Shown in pieces: positions 30,576 through 40,891 of a DNA stretch of 64,000 nucleotides. Under the pieces are notes generated by a model. It was not told where the DNA came from. It saw nothing but the letters and a program-made list of their open reading frames with translations, and did no database searches. The stretch lies in NCBI GenBank assembly GCA_963833605.1, contig CAWHYZ010000010.1, forward strand, positions 461,906 through 525,905, read 5' to 3'. Every line of letters starts with the position of its first letter. Position 1 is the first letter of the stretch. This stretch comes from JAFAXD01 sp963833605. Lineage in GTDB: Bacteria; Pseudomonadota; Alphaproteobacteria; Rhizobiales; Xanthobacteraceae. The translations under genes were made by a program, and so were the position numbers.

Positions 30576-31550
30576 CTACTTTGCCACAGTCTCGATTTGG
30601 GGCTGCGCCGCCCGCGACCCGGTCCTGCGGTCCGCCAATTCCGGCGGCAAGCGAAACTCCACCGTCTCGGTCCGCCCCTCCAGCGATTCAACCTCGACCG
30701 GGCCGAACCGTTGCAGAGCAGCGATCACATCCTCCACCAGTACTTCCGGGGCCGAAGCGCCGGCCGTCAGGCCGACGACCCCGACCCCTTGAAACCATTC
30801 GGCCTCGAGCTCGCTGCCATCCGCCACCAAATAGCTCGGCTTCTGCGCCTCTTCGCCAATTTCACGCAACCGGTTCGAGTTCGAACTGTTCTTCGCCCCC
30901 ACGACCACAATGACATCCGCCAGTTTGCAAAGCTCGCGCACGGCGATCTGGCGGTTTTGAGTGGCGTAACAGATATCCCTCGTTTCCGGCCCGACAATAT
31001 TGGTGAATCGCCGATGCAGAGCCGCGATGATCCCCTTGGTGTCGTCGACGCTGAGCGTCGTCTGAGTGACATACGCGACCGGGTGATCGGACGCAACGTC
31101 CAGCGCCTCCACGTCCCTTTCCGACTGCACCAACAGGACCGGCCCGGCAATCTGCCCCATGGTGCCCTCCACTTCCGGGTGACCGGCGTGCCCGATGAGA
31201 ATAATGGTACGACCCTGCGCCGCATAGCGGCGTCCGTGGTTGTGCACCTTGGTCACCAGCGGGCAGGTGGCGTCGATCACGCGCAGGTCGCGCGCGGCCG
31301 CCTGACGCTCAACGCCCTTGGAGACACCGTGGGCGCTGAAAATCGCATGCGCGTCAGGGGGAACATCCTCGAGATCCTCCACGAATCGCACGCCCTTCGC
31401 CTTAAGCGTTTCCACCACATATTTGTTGTGAACGATCTCATGTCGCACGTAGATCGGCGGTCCGTAGCGATCGAGCGCCCGCTCGACAATCTCGATCGCG
31501 CGAACGACCCCGGCGCAGAAGCCGCGCGGCTGGGCCAGTATGACCTTCAT
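30576..31550 (-). CDS. ispH: 4-hydroxy-3-methylbut-2-enyl diphosphate reductase
   Basis: The last enzyme of the MEP pathway, giving IPP and DMAPP with a [4Fe-4S] cluster. Visible residues: Cys in PRGFCAGVVRAIE at the start, HGVSKGVERQ, Cys in IDATCPLVTKVH, the catalytic Glu in PEVEGTMGQ, Cys in DICYATQNRQ, and SSNSNRLREI. It has 324 residues from ATG 31550. The frame continues upstream for 97 codons, but that extension is a shadow of dxs. It lies 42 bases upstream of hpnH and 25 bases after dxs on the same strand. Confidence 0.95.
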   Translation of the reverse strand: MKVILAQPRGFCAGVVRAIEIVERALDRYGPPIYVRHEIVHNKYVVETLKAKGVRFVEDLEDVPPDAHAIFSAHGVSKGVERQAAARDLRVIDATCPLVTKVHNHGRRYAAQGRTIILIGHAGHPEVEGTMGQIAGPVLLVQSERDVEALDVASDHPVAYVTQTTLSVDDTKGIIAALHRRFTNIVGPETRDICYATQNRQIAVRELCKLADVIVVVGAKNSSNSNRLREIGEEAQKPSYLVADGSELEAEWFQGVGVVGLTAGASAPEVLVEDVIAALQRFGPVEVESLEGRTETVEFRLPPELADRRTGSRAAQPQIETVAK

Positions 31551-31575
31551 CAATCGCCCCCTTTGAATCATTCCA

Positions 31576-33509
31576 CTATGCGCGCCGGGTGGACCATTCG
31601 TGCATGCCCTTGCCGAGTACTTCGAGCACTTTTGCGACAATTCCCTTGGCGTCAAGCCCGGCCTGCGCGTACATCGCGGCCGGCGACGCCTGATCGATGA
31701 ACACGTCGGGCAGCACCATGGAACGAACGCGCAGACCCCGATCGAGGGCGCCGCGTTCGGCCAGCAAGTGCATGACCATCGCCCCGAAGCCGCCGACCGA
31801 GCCCTCCTCGACCGTGAGCAATGCTTCGTGCTCACGGGCAAGCCCCAGAATCAGTTCGGTGTCGAGCGGCTTGGCAAAACGCGCATCGGCGACCGTGGTC
31901 GAAAAGCCATGGACCGCCAGCTCGTCGGCCGCCTTGCAGCATTCCTGCAGCCGCGCACCGAACGAGAGCAGTGCTACCGAATTTCCCTGGCGAACAATGC
32001 GGCCCTTGCCGATTGCGAGCGGAACGCCAGCCTCAGGCAGCGCAATGCCCGTGCCATCGCCGCGCGGATAGCGCAACGCCGATGGCCGGTCGTCGATCAC
32101 AGCTGCGGTCGCGACCATGTGCACGAGCTCGGCCTCGTCGGCAGCCGCCATGATGACGAAACCAGGCAGGCAGCCCAGGTAGGCAACATCAAAGGAGCCG
32201 GCATGCGTTGGTCCATCGGCGCCAACGAGACCGGCGCGGTCGATCGCAAAACGCACGGGCAGGCTCTGGATCGCAACGTCATGCACAACCTGGTCATAGG
32301 CACGCTGCAGGAAGGTCGAGTAGATCGTCGCAAATGGCTTGTAGCCTTCGGCCGCCAGTCCGGCCGCGAAAGTCACCGCATGCTGCTCGGCGATACCCAC
32401 ATCAAACGTGCGCTCGGGAAACGCGCGAGCAAAAATGTCGACTCCGGTCCCCGATGGCATGGCGGCCGTGATGGCGACGATACGCTCATCCTTCTCGGCC
32501 TCTTTGACCAACGCCTGACCGAATACCTTCGTGTAACTCGGCGCTGCGGCGCGCATGGTCTGCTGCTTGCCGGTGACAACGTCGAATTTGACAACGCCGT
32601 GATATTTGTCATCGGCGGCTTCGGCCGGGGGATAGCCTTTGCCTTTCTGGGTCACGACATGGATCGAGGATCGGGCCGTTTTGCGCATCGCGCGCGTTCT
32701 TAAGTACCGGCAGAAGATGGTCGAGGTTGTGGCCATCGATCGGTCCGACGTAGAAGAAGCCGAGCTGCTCGAATAATGTCCCGTCGTTCCAAAAACTGCG
32801 CGCCAATGCTTCCGCCTTGAGCGCGCCCGCTTCCATGCCTTTGGGGAGATGCCTCGCGAGTTCTTTGCCCACGCCGTGCAGCGAGCGATACGTATTCCCG
32901 GAGATGACCCGCGCCAGATAGGCCGACATGGCGCCCACCGGCGGCGCAATCGACATATCGTTGTCGTTGAGCACGACAATGAGGCGACTATTCATCGCAC
33001 CCGCATTGTTCATGGCTTCGTAGGCCATGCCTGCGGACAGGGCGCCGTCGCCGATCACACATACGACATGATTGTTCTGTCCCTGCAGGTCGCGCGCAAC
33101 CGCCATTCCCAATCCGGCCGATATGGACGTTGACGCATGAGCCGCGCCGAACGGGTCGTAAACGCTTTCGGCGCGTTTGGTGAATCCCGAAAGGCCTCCG
33201 CCTTGCCGCAGTGTCCTGATGCGATCGCGCCTGCCCGTGAGAAATCTCGTGCGGGTAGGCCTGATGGCCTACATCCCAAATCAGTTTGTCACGGGGAGTA
33301 TCGAATACGTAGTGCAAGGCAACCGTAAGTTCTACGACACCCAACCCGGCCCCAAGGTGTCCGCCGGTTGCTGCCACCGCGCTAATGGTCTCGGCGCGCA
33401 GCTCATCTGCAACCCGGCGCAGGTCTGCTTCGTTAAGTCGACGCAGATCCCGCGGGTCGGAAATTCCATCCAGGATCGGCAGCGATATGCAATTGCGATG
33501 GTCAGACAT
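31576..33509 (-). CDS. dxs: 1-deoxy-D-xylulose-5-phosphate synthase, two one-base frameshifts
   Basis: The first enzyme of the MEP pathway: thiamine-diphosphate-dependent condensation of pyruvate and glyceraldehyde 3-phosphate. It is read in three frames. The N-terminal part (GGHLGAGLGVVELTVALHYVF, DVGHQAYPHEI) is followed by a shift near 33240 caused by an extra T. The thiamine site GDGALSAGMAYEAMNNAG follows, then a shift near 32668 caused by an extra G. Last come the transketolase-like half with ERTFDVGIAEQHAV and the C-terminal domain. The corrected length, about 644 residues, is normal. Grouping with ispH and hpnH ties C5 supply to hopanoid output. Confidence 0.92.
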
Positions 33510-33729
33510 TTGGACTCGCTATCCACCACTGGGACGTCTCAGGGATTTGCCGAACTGCCGTCTACGCCGGCTCGGCCGGAGCGGTGGCAACGGTTCGCGC
33601 GTGATTTCGGTTCCGCGCCGAAAATCATGTATAATCAAAGGTTTATGGCTGCATCCCGAGCTGAATTCCTATTTGGCACGGCCACGATGCTGTTGGTAAC
33701 TCCGTACGGGAGCTTAGGTTCGGCGCGAC

Positions 33730-36364
33730 ATGAAGATTTTGACTACCACCGTCGTTCAGGCGATCAAGCAATGTATAGGCCACCCGTGGCTGGTGGTCAC
33801 TATCGCTATTCTCATGACTATGGCGTCCGTGGGGTATTCGGTCCGCCATTTTGCCTTGAATACGGACATTAACAAGCTGATTTCGCCCAATCTCCCGTGG
33901 CGGCAACGGGAGATCGCATTCGATGCGGCATTCCCGACATACGATCTGATCATTGCGGTCGTCCAAGCCCCGACCCGCGAACAGACGGGCCAAGCGGCTG
34001 CGGCACTCCTCGAGCGCCTGGCCCCTCGCAAGGATTTGATCAGGTCGATCATCCTGCCTGACGGGGGAGAATTCCTTGCCCGCAACGGTCTTCTGTTTGA
34101 ATCCACGGACCAGCTCAAGACCACGCTCGAGCGACTGGTCGCAGCGGAGCCGCTGATCCAGGTCCTCGCCAGTGATCCGAGCCTACGTGGGATCGCTCAG
34201 ACATTGTCCTTCGGTGTAATGGGGACGGAGAAAGGGCAGATCTCGCTCGATGCCATGACGCGTCCGATGACCATGGCGTCAGAGACGATCGAGCGGGTAC
34301 TGGCTCATGAGGAGACGAGCTTTTCATGGCTGACCCTCGTGGCCGGGCAGCCTCCGAGTTCAAGCGAGCTTCGGCGAATCATTATCATCCGGCCCGTGCT
34401 CAACTACGAGACGATCGAGCCCGGAAAGGCCGCAAGCGACCTCGTCCATGATGTGGCTTCCCAACTCAACCTCGCAGACCGGTACCAGGCGAGCGTGCAT
34501 CTGACCGGACCGGTCCCGATGGCCGATGAAGAGTTCGCGACCATCAAGGAGAATAGTGTTCTCAACGGTGTGATTACGATCCTGGTTGTGCTGCTCATCT
34601 TGTGGCGCGCGCTTGGCTCCGGTCGAATCATTCTGGCGGTGTTCCTCAATCTGGTCGTGGGTCTAGCGCTGACGGCGGCCCTTGGCTTGATGCTGGTCGG
34701 CGCGCTCAATTTGATTTCAGTCTACTTTGCGGTGCTATTCGTCGGTCTCGGCGTCGATTTCGGCATCCAGTTCAGCGTGCGTTATCGGGCTGAACGTCAC
34801 GCCATCAACGACCTGCGCAAATCGCTGCTCGAAACTGGACGCTACGTGGCGGCGCCACTGACGTTGGCCGCGTGCGCGACCGCCGCCGGCTTCTTTTCGT
34901 TTCTGCCCACCGACTACCGAGGCCTTTCGGAGCTGGGGCTGATTGCCGGATTTGGCATGCTGATCGCCTTCGCGAGCAGCGTCACTTTGTTGCCTGCCCT
35001 ACTCTATCTCTTCAAGCCGCCGGGCGAACCCGAGCCGTTGGGTTATCCATGGCTGGCACCGGTCGATAACTTCTTGGCCCGCCACCGCATTGCGATCCTG
35101 ACCATCACCCTGCTCGTCATCGTAGGGGGCCTGCCGCTGTTGTACTGGCTACGGTTCGACTTCAATCCAATCAACCTGCGCAGCACCAAGGTCGAATCGG
35201 TCGCGACTTACTTCGAGCTCAACAACGACCCGCAGGGCAATACCAACAACGTCCAAGTCCTGGCGCCCTCCCTCGCCGCGGCCGAATTCCCTCGCGGCCC
35301 GGATGCGAACTTTGCCGGAAGTCGCGCGTGCCGTTACGCTCAGTAATTTTGTGCCCGAGCATCAGGACGAGAAGCTTCCACTCATCGCGAGCGCCGTGAA
35401 GGATCTGGGCGAATCGCTCAACCCGACCGAAATGGAGCCAGCTCCCACCGATGCGGAGGACATCGCTGCGCTCACCTCGGCAGCGCAGGGTCTCATCAAG
35501 GCAGCAGGCTCGCAGGAGGGACCAGGCGCTGGGGCGGCCAAGCGCCTCGCGGGTGACTTGATGGCGCTCGCGCGCGGCGATCATGCTATCCGCGCCCGAG
35601 CGGAAGCAGCTTTTGTCCCTTCGTTGAAATGGGCGCTCAACAGCCTGCGCGGGCTGCTGAGCGCTCAGAACGTGACGCTCGACACCATTCCGCCCGACTT
35701 GCGCCGACAGTGGATGCTGCCAAACGGGCAAGCGCGGGTCACGATCAGTCCAAAGGGCGATCCCAACAACAACGAGGTGCTGCGACAGTTCACCCGAGCT
35801 GTCACCGCAGTTGCCCCAGATGCCGTTGGTGGATCGATCTCAATTCTTGACGCGAGCCACATGATCATCTTTGCCTTTGCGGAAGCCGGCGCCTGCGCGT
35901 TGATTTCGATCTTCATCTTGCTGTGGCTTACGCTGCGGCGCTTAGGCGACGTGTTGTTGACCCTGATTCCACTGGTCCTGGCCGGCATCGTCACCTTGGA
36001 ACTGTGCGTGGTCATCGACCAGCCGCTCAACTACGCGAATATCATCGCGTTGCCGCTGCTGTTGGGCGTCGGGGTGGCGTTCAAGATCTATTACATCATG
36101 GCCTGGCGAGAGGGGCAGACCAATCTGCTCCAGTCCGTGCTCACACGCGCCGTGATGTTCAGTGCGGCGACCACGGCAACCGCGTTTGGAAGCCTGTTCT
36201 TTTCCAGCCATCCGGGAACATCGAGCATGGGTGAGCTGCTCGCATTGTCGCTTGTTTGTACGCTTGCAGCAGCGGCCTTGTTCCAGCCAATCCTGATGGG
36301 AAAGCCGCGCAAGCTGACCGAGGTGGCAATCGAACAAACGCCCGCCGAAAGCCCCGCCGAATAA
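33730..36364 (+). CDS. hpnN: Hopanoid RND transporter HpnN, one frameshift
   Basis: An inner-membrane RND exporter that carries hopanoids towards the outer membrane. Two halves are visible: helix near residue 25 (LVVTIAILMTMASVGYSV), loop NTDINKLISPNLPWRQRE, then clustered helices (ISVYFAVLFVGLGVDFGIQF). The second half begins near residue 455. The frame breaks near 35295; the second part (residues about 520-878) reads RALPEVARAVTLSNFVPEHQDEK-type sequence in another frame and ends at 36364. The corrected length of about 878 residues matches the family. It is divergent from dxs with about 220 bases between. Confidence 0.9.
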
Positions 36365-36391
36365 CATTGGGCGGAAGAAAAGCGGTCTAAC

Positions 36392-36952
36392 TCAGCGAGA
36401 CGCCGGCTGCTGGGTGTGGCTGCTGCCGCGCTTCGGCGACTGCGCGGCCCGCGCGCGGCGCGCACTGATTGAAGGATCAAGCTGGGCATAAGCCGAATCG
36501 GGCAGCCGGGTCCACGTCTGATCCTTGCCGAACAGCGCGATTCCCAGGTACCCGCGCACGATCAGCGTTTGACCATCGGCACTCAGACGCATCAGAGCAC
36601 GATAGCGGGTACCGTTGCGTGGATCGAGGATCATGCCGTCTTCGTAGCTCAGGCCGTTGCGCTTCATGCCGCGGATGATCGTCAATCCCAGTAACGGTGC
36701 ATTCCTTTGATCGCCCTCGCAATGTCCGCAGCGGGGGTTCGGATCTTCACCGGGCGGTCTAAACATCTTGGCGATGGCGCCTTCGAAGACGCCGTTGCGT
36801 TCCGAGAACAGGAACCAGGCTTGGCTTCTTCCGCTCGATGGATCGACCTGCTGCCACAAGCCGGTGACGACGGGCTCTTGCGCCGGTGCGCCTGAAACCG
36901 CGATCAACACGAGGCACGCCGCGGCAAAGGAGGTCTTAATCAATCGCATCAT
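36392..36952 (-). CDS. DUF2147 exported protein
   Basis: About 186 residues. A signal peptide (LIKTSFAAACLVLIAVSGAPAQ) is followed by VTGLWQQVDPSSGRSQAWF, CGHCEGDQRNAPLLGLTIIRG (a cysteine pair) and YEDGMILDPRNGTRYRALM. The order and wording match DUF2147 proteins, a calycin-like family of unknown function found in the periplasm of many proteobacteria. The C-terminus is basic and not conserved. ATG 36952 or 36949 is the natural start. It is convergent with hpnN. Confidence 0.82.
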   Translation of the reverse strand: MMRLIKTSFAAACLVLIAVSGAPAQEPVVTGLWQQVDPSSGRSQAWFLFSERNGVFEGAIAKMFRPPGEDPNPRCGHCEGDQRNAPLLGLTIIRGMKRNGLSYEDGMILDPRNGTRYRALMRLSADGQTLIVRGYLGIALFGKDQTWTRLPDSAYAQLDPSISARRARAAQSPKRGSSHTQQPASR

Positions 36953-37280
36953 TGGAATCGCCGATTCTTGTCTGGGAGTTTTTATCTCTTGCGTCGCCAA
37001 TACGGCGATTTGCGGGACACATGCCACGATCCCATCCGGCCGCTGCGAACCGCCGGGCACGTCGCGCGACAACGCGCCCCGCGACCCGCGCGAATCCTAG
37101 AAAAGGAAACCACCTCAATGGGATGTTACGAGCGGGCGCAACTTCCAAGGGCACCTCACCGGGGCGGCCTTTTGCCACCCGGTGCGCCATCGAGACGGCC
37201 GAGCCGTGCTTTGCGCTGGAAAAATGCCGCCGTTGTGTCAGTGTGCGGCCCCGTTTGACCCGCCACGCGATATCCCCGCC

Positions 37281-37925
37281 ATGCCGCGCTCACCACAACG
37301 GTTGCTTGACGAACGAATGATGGCGCGCTGCATCGCGCTTTCTCAGATTGCAAGCGATGCTGGCGAAATCCCGTTTGCGGCGCTGGTCTGCAAGGGCGAA
37401 GAGATCGTGGCCGAAGCCACCAACAGGGTGGTTCGAGATTGCGACATCACGCGCCATGCCGAATTGCTGGCGATTTCGGAAGCGCAGAAGGTCCTGGGTC
37501 GCAGAATTCTCGGCGATTGCGCGATCTATACGAATGTCGAGCCCTGCCCGATGTGCTCGTTTCCAATTCGCGAGGCACAGATCGGGCGGGTCGTCTTTGC
37601 CATGCGATCTCCGCTCATGGGCGGGATGTCGCGCTGGAATATCCTGCGCGACAGCGAAATCTCAAACGCAATGCCCGAGGCATTCGGCGATGTGCCGGAG
37701 GTCAGGGCCGGCGTGCTGATCCGCGAGGCCGAAAAGGTATGGCGGAACTGGAACCCAATCGCCTGGGGCGTCATACGCTATCGCGGCTTGCTCGATCGAC
37801 CTCAGTTGGGCGGCGAAACGGGGAGCGAGCCGGCACGAGAGCCTGAGGAACTTCCTCGTGTTCGGCGCAAGCGCCGCCTGCTGGCGGAACTGATGGCACT
37901 CCACCGCCGATACCGCCGCGCCTAG
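37281..37925 (+). CDS. Cytidine/deoxycytidylate-type nucleoside deaminase (TadA/GuaD-like)
   Basis: A zinc hydrolase of the CDA superfamily, about 214 residues. The zinc motifs are HAELLAISEAQK (His ligand and catalytic Glu) near residue 58 and PCPMCSFPIREA near 90. The LMGGMSRWNILRD segment resembles guanine deaminase/TadA-like plant and rhizobial paralogues rather than the essential tRNA enzyme. The C-terminal 45 residues are highly charged and unusual for TadA. ATG 37281 is chosen, as the upstream frame is not coding-like. The base or nucleoside acted on is not determinable here. Confidence 0.8.
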   Translation: MPRSPQRLLDERMMARCIALSQIASDAGEIPFAALVCKGEEIVAEATNRVVRDCDITRHAELLAISEAQKVLGRRILGDCAIYTNVEPCPMCSFPIREAQIGRVVFAMRSPLMGGMSRWNILRDSEISNAMPEAFGDVPEVRAGVLIREAEKVWRNWNPIAWGVIRYRGLLDRPQLGGETGSEPAREPEELPRVRRKRRLLAELMALHRRYRRA

Positions 37926-37929
37926 ATGA

Positions 37930-38199
37930 CTAATGACCGTGACTTTCCAGCACGGCAAGGCAAGGCTTGCTGATCCGCCGACGCTGTTGCTTGAGGCATC
38001 CCAGAACGCGAAACGTGTCTGGCACCGCGTCCTGGCAATACTTCGTCACGTCCGGCTTGCAGGCCGCCTCCTCTTCGGGCGTGCCTTTCATCAGATCTGA
38101 GAAGAAATCGAAAAAGCCGCCGCGTGACTGCGCCGCAGCTGACGAGCTCATCAAGCCTAATGCGACGAGCGCGACTCCGAGGCGGGCGGCACGGAACAT
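37930..38199 (-). CDS. Small cysteine-rich exported protein, paralogue 2
   Basis: About 89 residues: a signal peptide (LGVALVALGLMSSSAAAQ), a short linker (GGFFDFFSDLMKG) and the same four-cysteine domain as at 21386-21622 (EEAACKPDVTKYC, VLGCLK, SKPCLAVLESHGH). Within the domain about half of the residues are identical. The start is ATG 38199, or TTG 38205 which is better spaced from GAGGAG. The function is unknown. It ends five bases from the deaminase stop, tail to tail. Confidence 0.78.
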   Translation of the reverse strand: MFRAARLGVALVALGLMSSSAAAQSRGGFFDFFSDLMKGTPEEEAACKPDVTKYCQDAVPDTFRVLGCLKQQRRRISKPCLAVLESHGH

Positions 38200-38354
38200 C
38201 GTCAAATTTCACGCTCCTCGATCTGCATGCATCACCTCAATCCATGAACGTCAGATGCGAACATGCGTTCCGCATCTGCCTCATCAGCGGATCGATTCCG
38301 GCATGCTGAATATTTATGCATTGCCTGAACAAGAAGCGGGGCAGGTGTGCGCGT

Positions 38355-38678
38355 TCAGCGCAGTCGGGCGAAATAGCGGCGCAGCGAGGCAAACACGATT
38401 CCCGCAATCGCCAGTAAGGCAATGACTGGAATCCAAACCAGCAGCGCGCCAATAACGAAAACCAGAATGGCAGCCACGACCAGGATTGCGAACGCGGCCA
38501 GCAATGCCATGCCCCAGGGGCCGACCTTCGCGACATAAACACGCTGTCCGTAACGCGCGCTGAAGAATCCCCCTTGCGGCGTATCGAAGCGTCTCCAGGC
38601 CGAGCGGGAATGCTCCGGGGGGATGATCTCGGGCTCTACCGCGGGGCGCTCGACGGGTTGCACAGGCTTCTGGGTCAT
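38355..38678 (-). CDS. Small inner-membrane protein of unknown function
   Basis: 107 residues. A proline-rich cytoplasmic N-terminus (VQPVERPAVEPEIIPPEHS) is followed by two adjacent membrane helices (MALLAAFAILVVAAILVFVI and LLVWIPVIALLAIAGIVF) and a basic end (LRRYFARLR). I do not recognise a named family; similar short proteins occur in rhizobia. It lies upstream of the small secreted protein on the same strand. Confidence 0.65.
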   Translation of the reverse strand: MTQKPVQPVERPAVEPEIIPPEHSRSAWRRFDTPQGGFFSARYGQRVYVAKVGPWGMALLAAFAILVVAAILVFVIGALLVWIPVIALLAIAGIVFASLRRYFARLR

Positions 38679-38752
38679 GGGCGCGTCAAATCCACCACGA
38701 TCGTTATGTCATACATATAGGAGGCATTGTGCCGGCACGAAGGCATGCCGGC

Positions 38753-40564
38753 TCACCGGCCGGCGACATCTTCGCGCAGGATTTCGAGCGCGAGCCAACG
38801 CTCTTCCGCGGCTGCCAAATCGCTTTCGGCGGAGGCCAGCGCCGCCGATGCATCCTCGAACGCCTTGCGGTCGCGCCCATAGAGGCCCGGGTCGGCCAAC
38901 CGCTCATGCAACACTTGGACGGTGGCTTGCAGCGCGCTGATCTCACCCGGCAGCTTTTCCAGCGCGTGCTTTTCATGAAAGCTCAGCCGGCGTTTGACGG
39001 GCTTATCGGCACGCCCCTCCGGCGTGCTGACCGGTGTTGCCGACTTCGGTTTGTCGGGAAGGTTGCGCACGATGTCGCCGCCGCGCTGCGCCAGCATATC
39101 GCTGTAGCCACCCGCATATTCGGCCCAGCGCCCGCCGCCCTCGGGAGCGATCACGCCGTTGACGACGCGGTCGAGAAAATCGCGATCGTGGCTGATCAGC
39201 AAAACCGTGCCGGCGTAATCGGCGAGCATCTCCTGCAGCATGTCGAGGGTTTCGAGATCAAGATCGTTGGTGGGCTCGTCGAGCACGAGAAGATTGGCCG
39301 GTCGCGCCAGCGCCCTCGCCAGCATCAGCCGGCCGCGTTCCCCGCCGGAGAGCACACCGAGCGGCGTGCGTGCCTGCTCGGGTCCAAACAGGAAATCCTT
39401 GAGATAGCCGACCACGTGGCGGGGCCGCCCGCCGACCATCACCGTATCGCTGGCACCGCCGGTGAGCGTTTCGGCCACTGTCTTGCCCGGATCAAGGCTC
39501 TCGCGCTGCTGGTCGAGCGTGGCCATGACCAGATTGGCGCCGAGCCGAACGCTACCAGTATCCGGCGCCAGCACCCCGGTCAGAAGGTTGAGCAGCGTGG
39601 TCTTGCCGCTGCCATTGGGACCGACAATCCCGATGCGATCCCCGCGCCGGATGCGAATCGAGAAGTCGGCCACAATCGCACGCTCATCATATGCCTTGCC
39701 GATGCGCTCGGCCTCGATCACCAGCGACCCGGATTTGTCCGCCTGCGGTCCGGTCAGCGCCACGTTGCCGGCGGCCGCCCGGTATTCCCGCCGCGATTGC
39801 CGCAGCGCCTGCAGGGCACCGAGCCGGCGCACGTTGCGCTTGCGCCGCGCGGTGACGCCGTAACGCAGCCAATGCTCCTCGGCCACGATCTTGCGATCGA
39901 GCTTGTGCTGCTCGCGTTCCTCATCGGCCAGGACCGAATCGCGCCACGTCTCGAACGCCGCAAAGCCCTGCTCCAGCCGCCGCAGGCGGCCGCGATCGAG
40001 CCAAGCGGTGCTGCGCGACAGATTCGCCAGAAAGCGCCGGTCATGACTGATCATGACAATAGCGGAGCGGCGCGCGGCGAGCTCGGCTTCGAGCCATTCG
40101 ATGGTGCTGAGATCAAGATGATTGGTCGGCTCGTCGAGCAGCAGAATATCGGGTGCCGGCGCCAACGTGCGGGCGATCGCCGCTCGGCGCGCCTCGCCTC
40201 CCGATAGACTATTGACCTGCTCGTCGCCGTCGAGGCCCAGTTGCTGCAGCAGATAGCGCGCCTGATAAACGTCGTCGCCAGGCGCGAGTCCCGCCTCCAC
40301 AAAGGCAAGCGTGGTGGCGGCACCGGCGAAATCCGGCTCCTGCGGCAAATAGCGCACGGTGACACCGGGCTGCAGGAAGCGAGTACCGCGATCGGGTTCG
40401 ATCAACCCAGCGGCGATACGCAGCAGCGTCGACTTGCCGGAGCCGTTGCGGCCGACGAGGCAGAGACGCTCGCCTGCCGCCACCGTAAGGTCAACGCCGG
40501 CGAGCAGCGGCGCTCCGCCGAATGTTATCGCCACGTCCTGCAGTTGGAGAAGCGGCGGCGCCAT
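38753..40564 (-). CDS. ABC-F family ATPase (Uup-like)
   Basis: A soluble protein with two ATP-binding cassettes that acts on ribosomes or DNA intermediates rather than in transport. First cassette: Walker A GRNGSGKST, signature LSGGEARR, Walker B ILLLDEPTNHLDL. Second cassette near residue 315: GPNGSGKTT, LSGGERGR, LLVLDEPTNDLDL. The C-terminal 90 residues form a charged coiled coil (RRLSFHEKHALEKLPGEIS), which is the Uup feature. It has 604 residues from ATG 40564 and is intact. No resistance context is visible. Confidence 0.9.
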   Translation of the reverse strand: MAPPLLQLQDVAITFGGAPLLAGVDLTVAAGERLCLVGRNGSGKSTLLRIAAGLIEPDRGTRFLQPGVTVRYLPQEPDFAGAATTLAFVEAGLAPGDDVYQARYLLQQLGLDGDEQVNSLSGGEARRAAIARTLAPAPDILLLDEPTNHLDLSTIEWLEAELAARRSAIVMISHDRRFLANLSRSTAWLDRGRLRRLEQGFAAFETWRDSVLADEEREQHKLDRKIVAEEHWLRYGVTARRKRNVRRLGALQALRQSRREYRAAAGNVALTGPQADKSGSLVIEAERIGKAYDERAIVADFSIRIRRGDRIGIVGPNGSGKTTLLNLLTGVLAPDTGSVRLGANLVMATLDQQRESLDPGKTVAETLTGGASDTVMVGGRPRHVVGYLKDFLFGPEQARTPLGVLSGGERGRLMLARALARPANLLVLDEPTNDLDLETLDMLQEMLADYAGTVLLISHDRDFLDRVVNGVIAPEGGGRWAEYAGGYSDMLAQRGGDIVRNLPDKPKSATPVSTPEGRADKPVKRRLSFHEKHALEKLPGEISALQATVQVLHERLADPGLYGRDRKAFEDASAALASAESDLAAAEERWLALEILREDVAGR

Positions 40565-40606
40565 GATCAACCGTGCTGGCGCTGCGCACGCCGCGTGGTG
40601 CAATTG

Positions 40607-40813
40607 CTAACGGGATGAGCGGCCGGCGTACCATCCGACGACAAACAGAACGACGCCGACGGCGAGTGAGGCCAATCCATGTTTCATGTGGACGTGCGTC
40701 GAGCCTGCTTCGAAGCCCGGGAAGAAAGTGGGAAGTGACCCGGCCGGGACGACGAAATAGACGATGGCCACAGCCACGAAAATCAGCCCCAGAATAATTG
40801 CGATCGGTTTCAT
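40607..40813 (-). CDS. Small two-helix membrane protein, unknown
   Basis: 68 residues with two hydrophobic helices (IAIILGLIFVAVAIVYFVV and HGLASLAVGVVLFVVGWYA) and a short loop containing STHVHMKHG. I do not recognise the family by name. It is complete, has a plausible start, and lies 42 bases upstream of the ABC-F gene on the same strand. Confidence 0.6.
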   Translation of the reverse strand: MKPIAIILGLIFVAVAIVYFVVPAGSLPTFFPGFEAGSTHVHMKHGLASLAVGVVLFVVGWYAGRSSR

Positions 40814-40891
40814 CCACGTGTCCCCGGCGATGAAGTCTCAGAACGCTTCCAATCGCTTTGATCGGAAAGCGCTCTAGATTGTCGATTTGTC

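Noticed and set aside
31551..31841. An N-terminal extension of IspH
   Set aside because: These codons are the shadow of the dxs 3' end in another frame. The conserved IspH start is at 31550.
38753..40564. Antibiotic resistance ABC-F protein
   Set aside because: The C-terminal coiled coil and both signatures fit the housekeeping Uup group; no resistance genes or leader peptide are adjacent.
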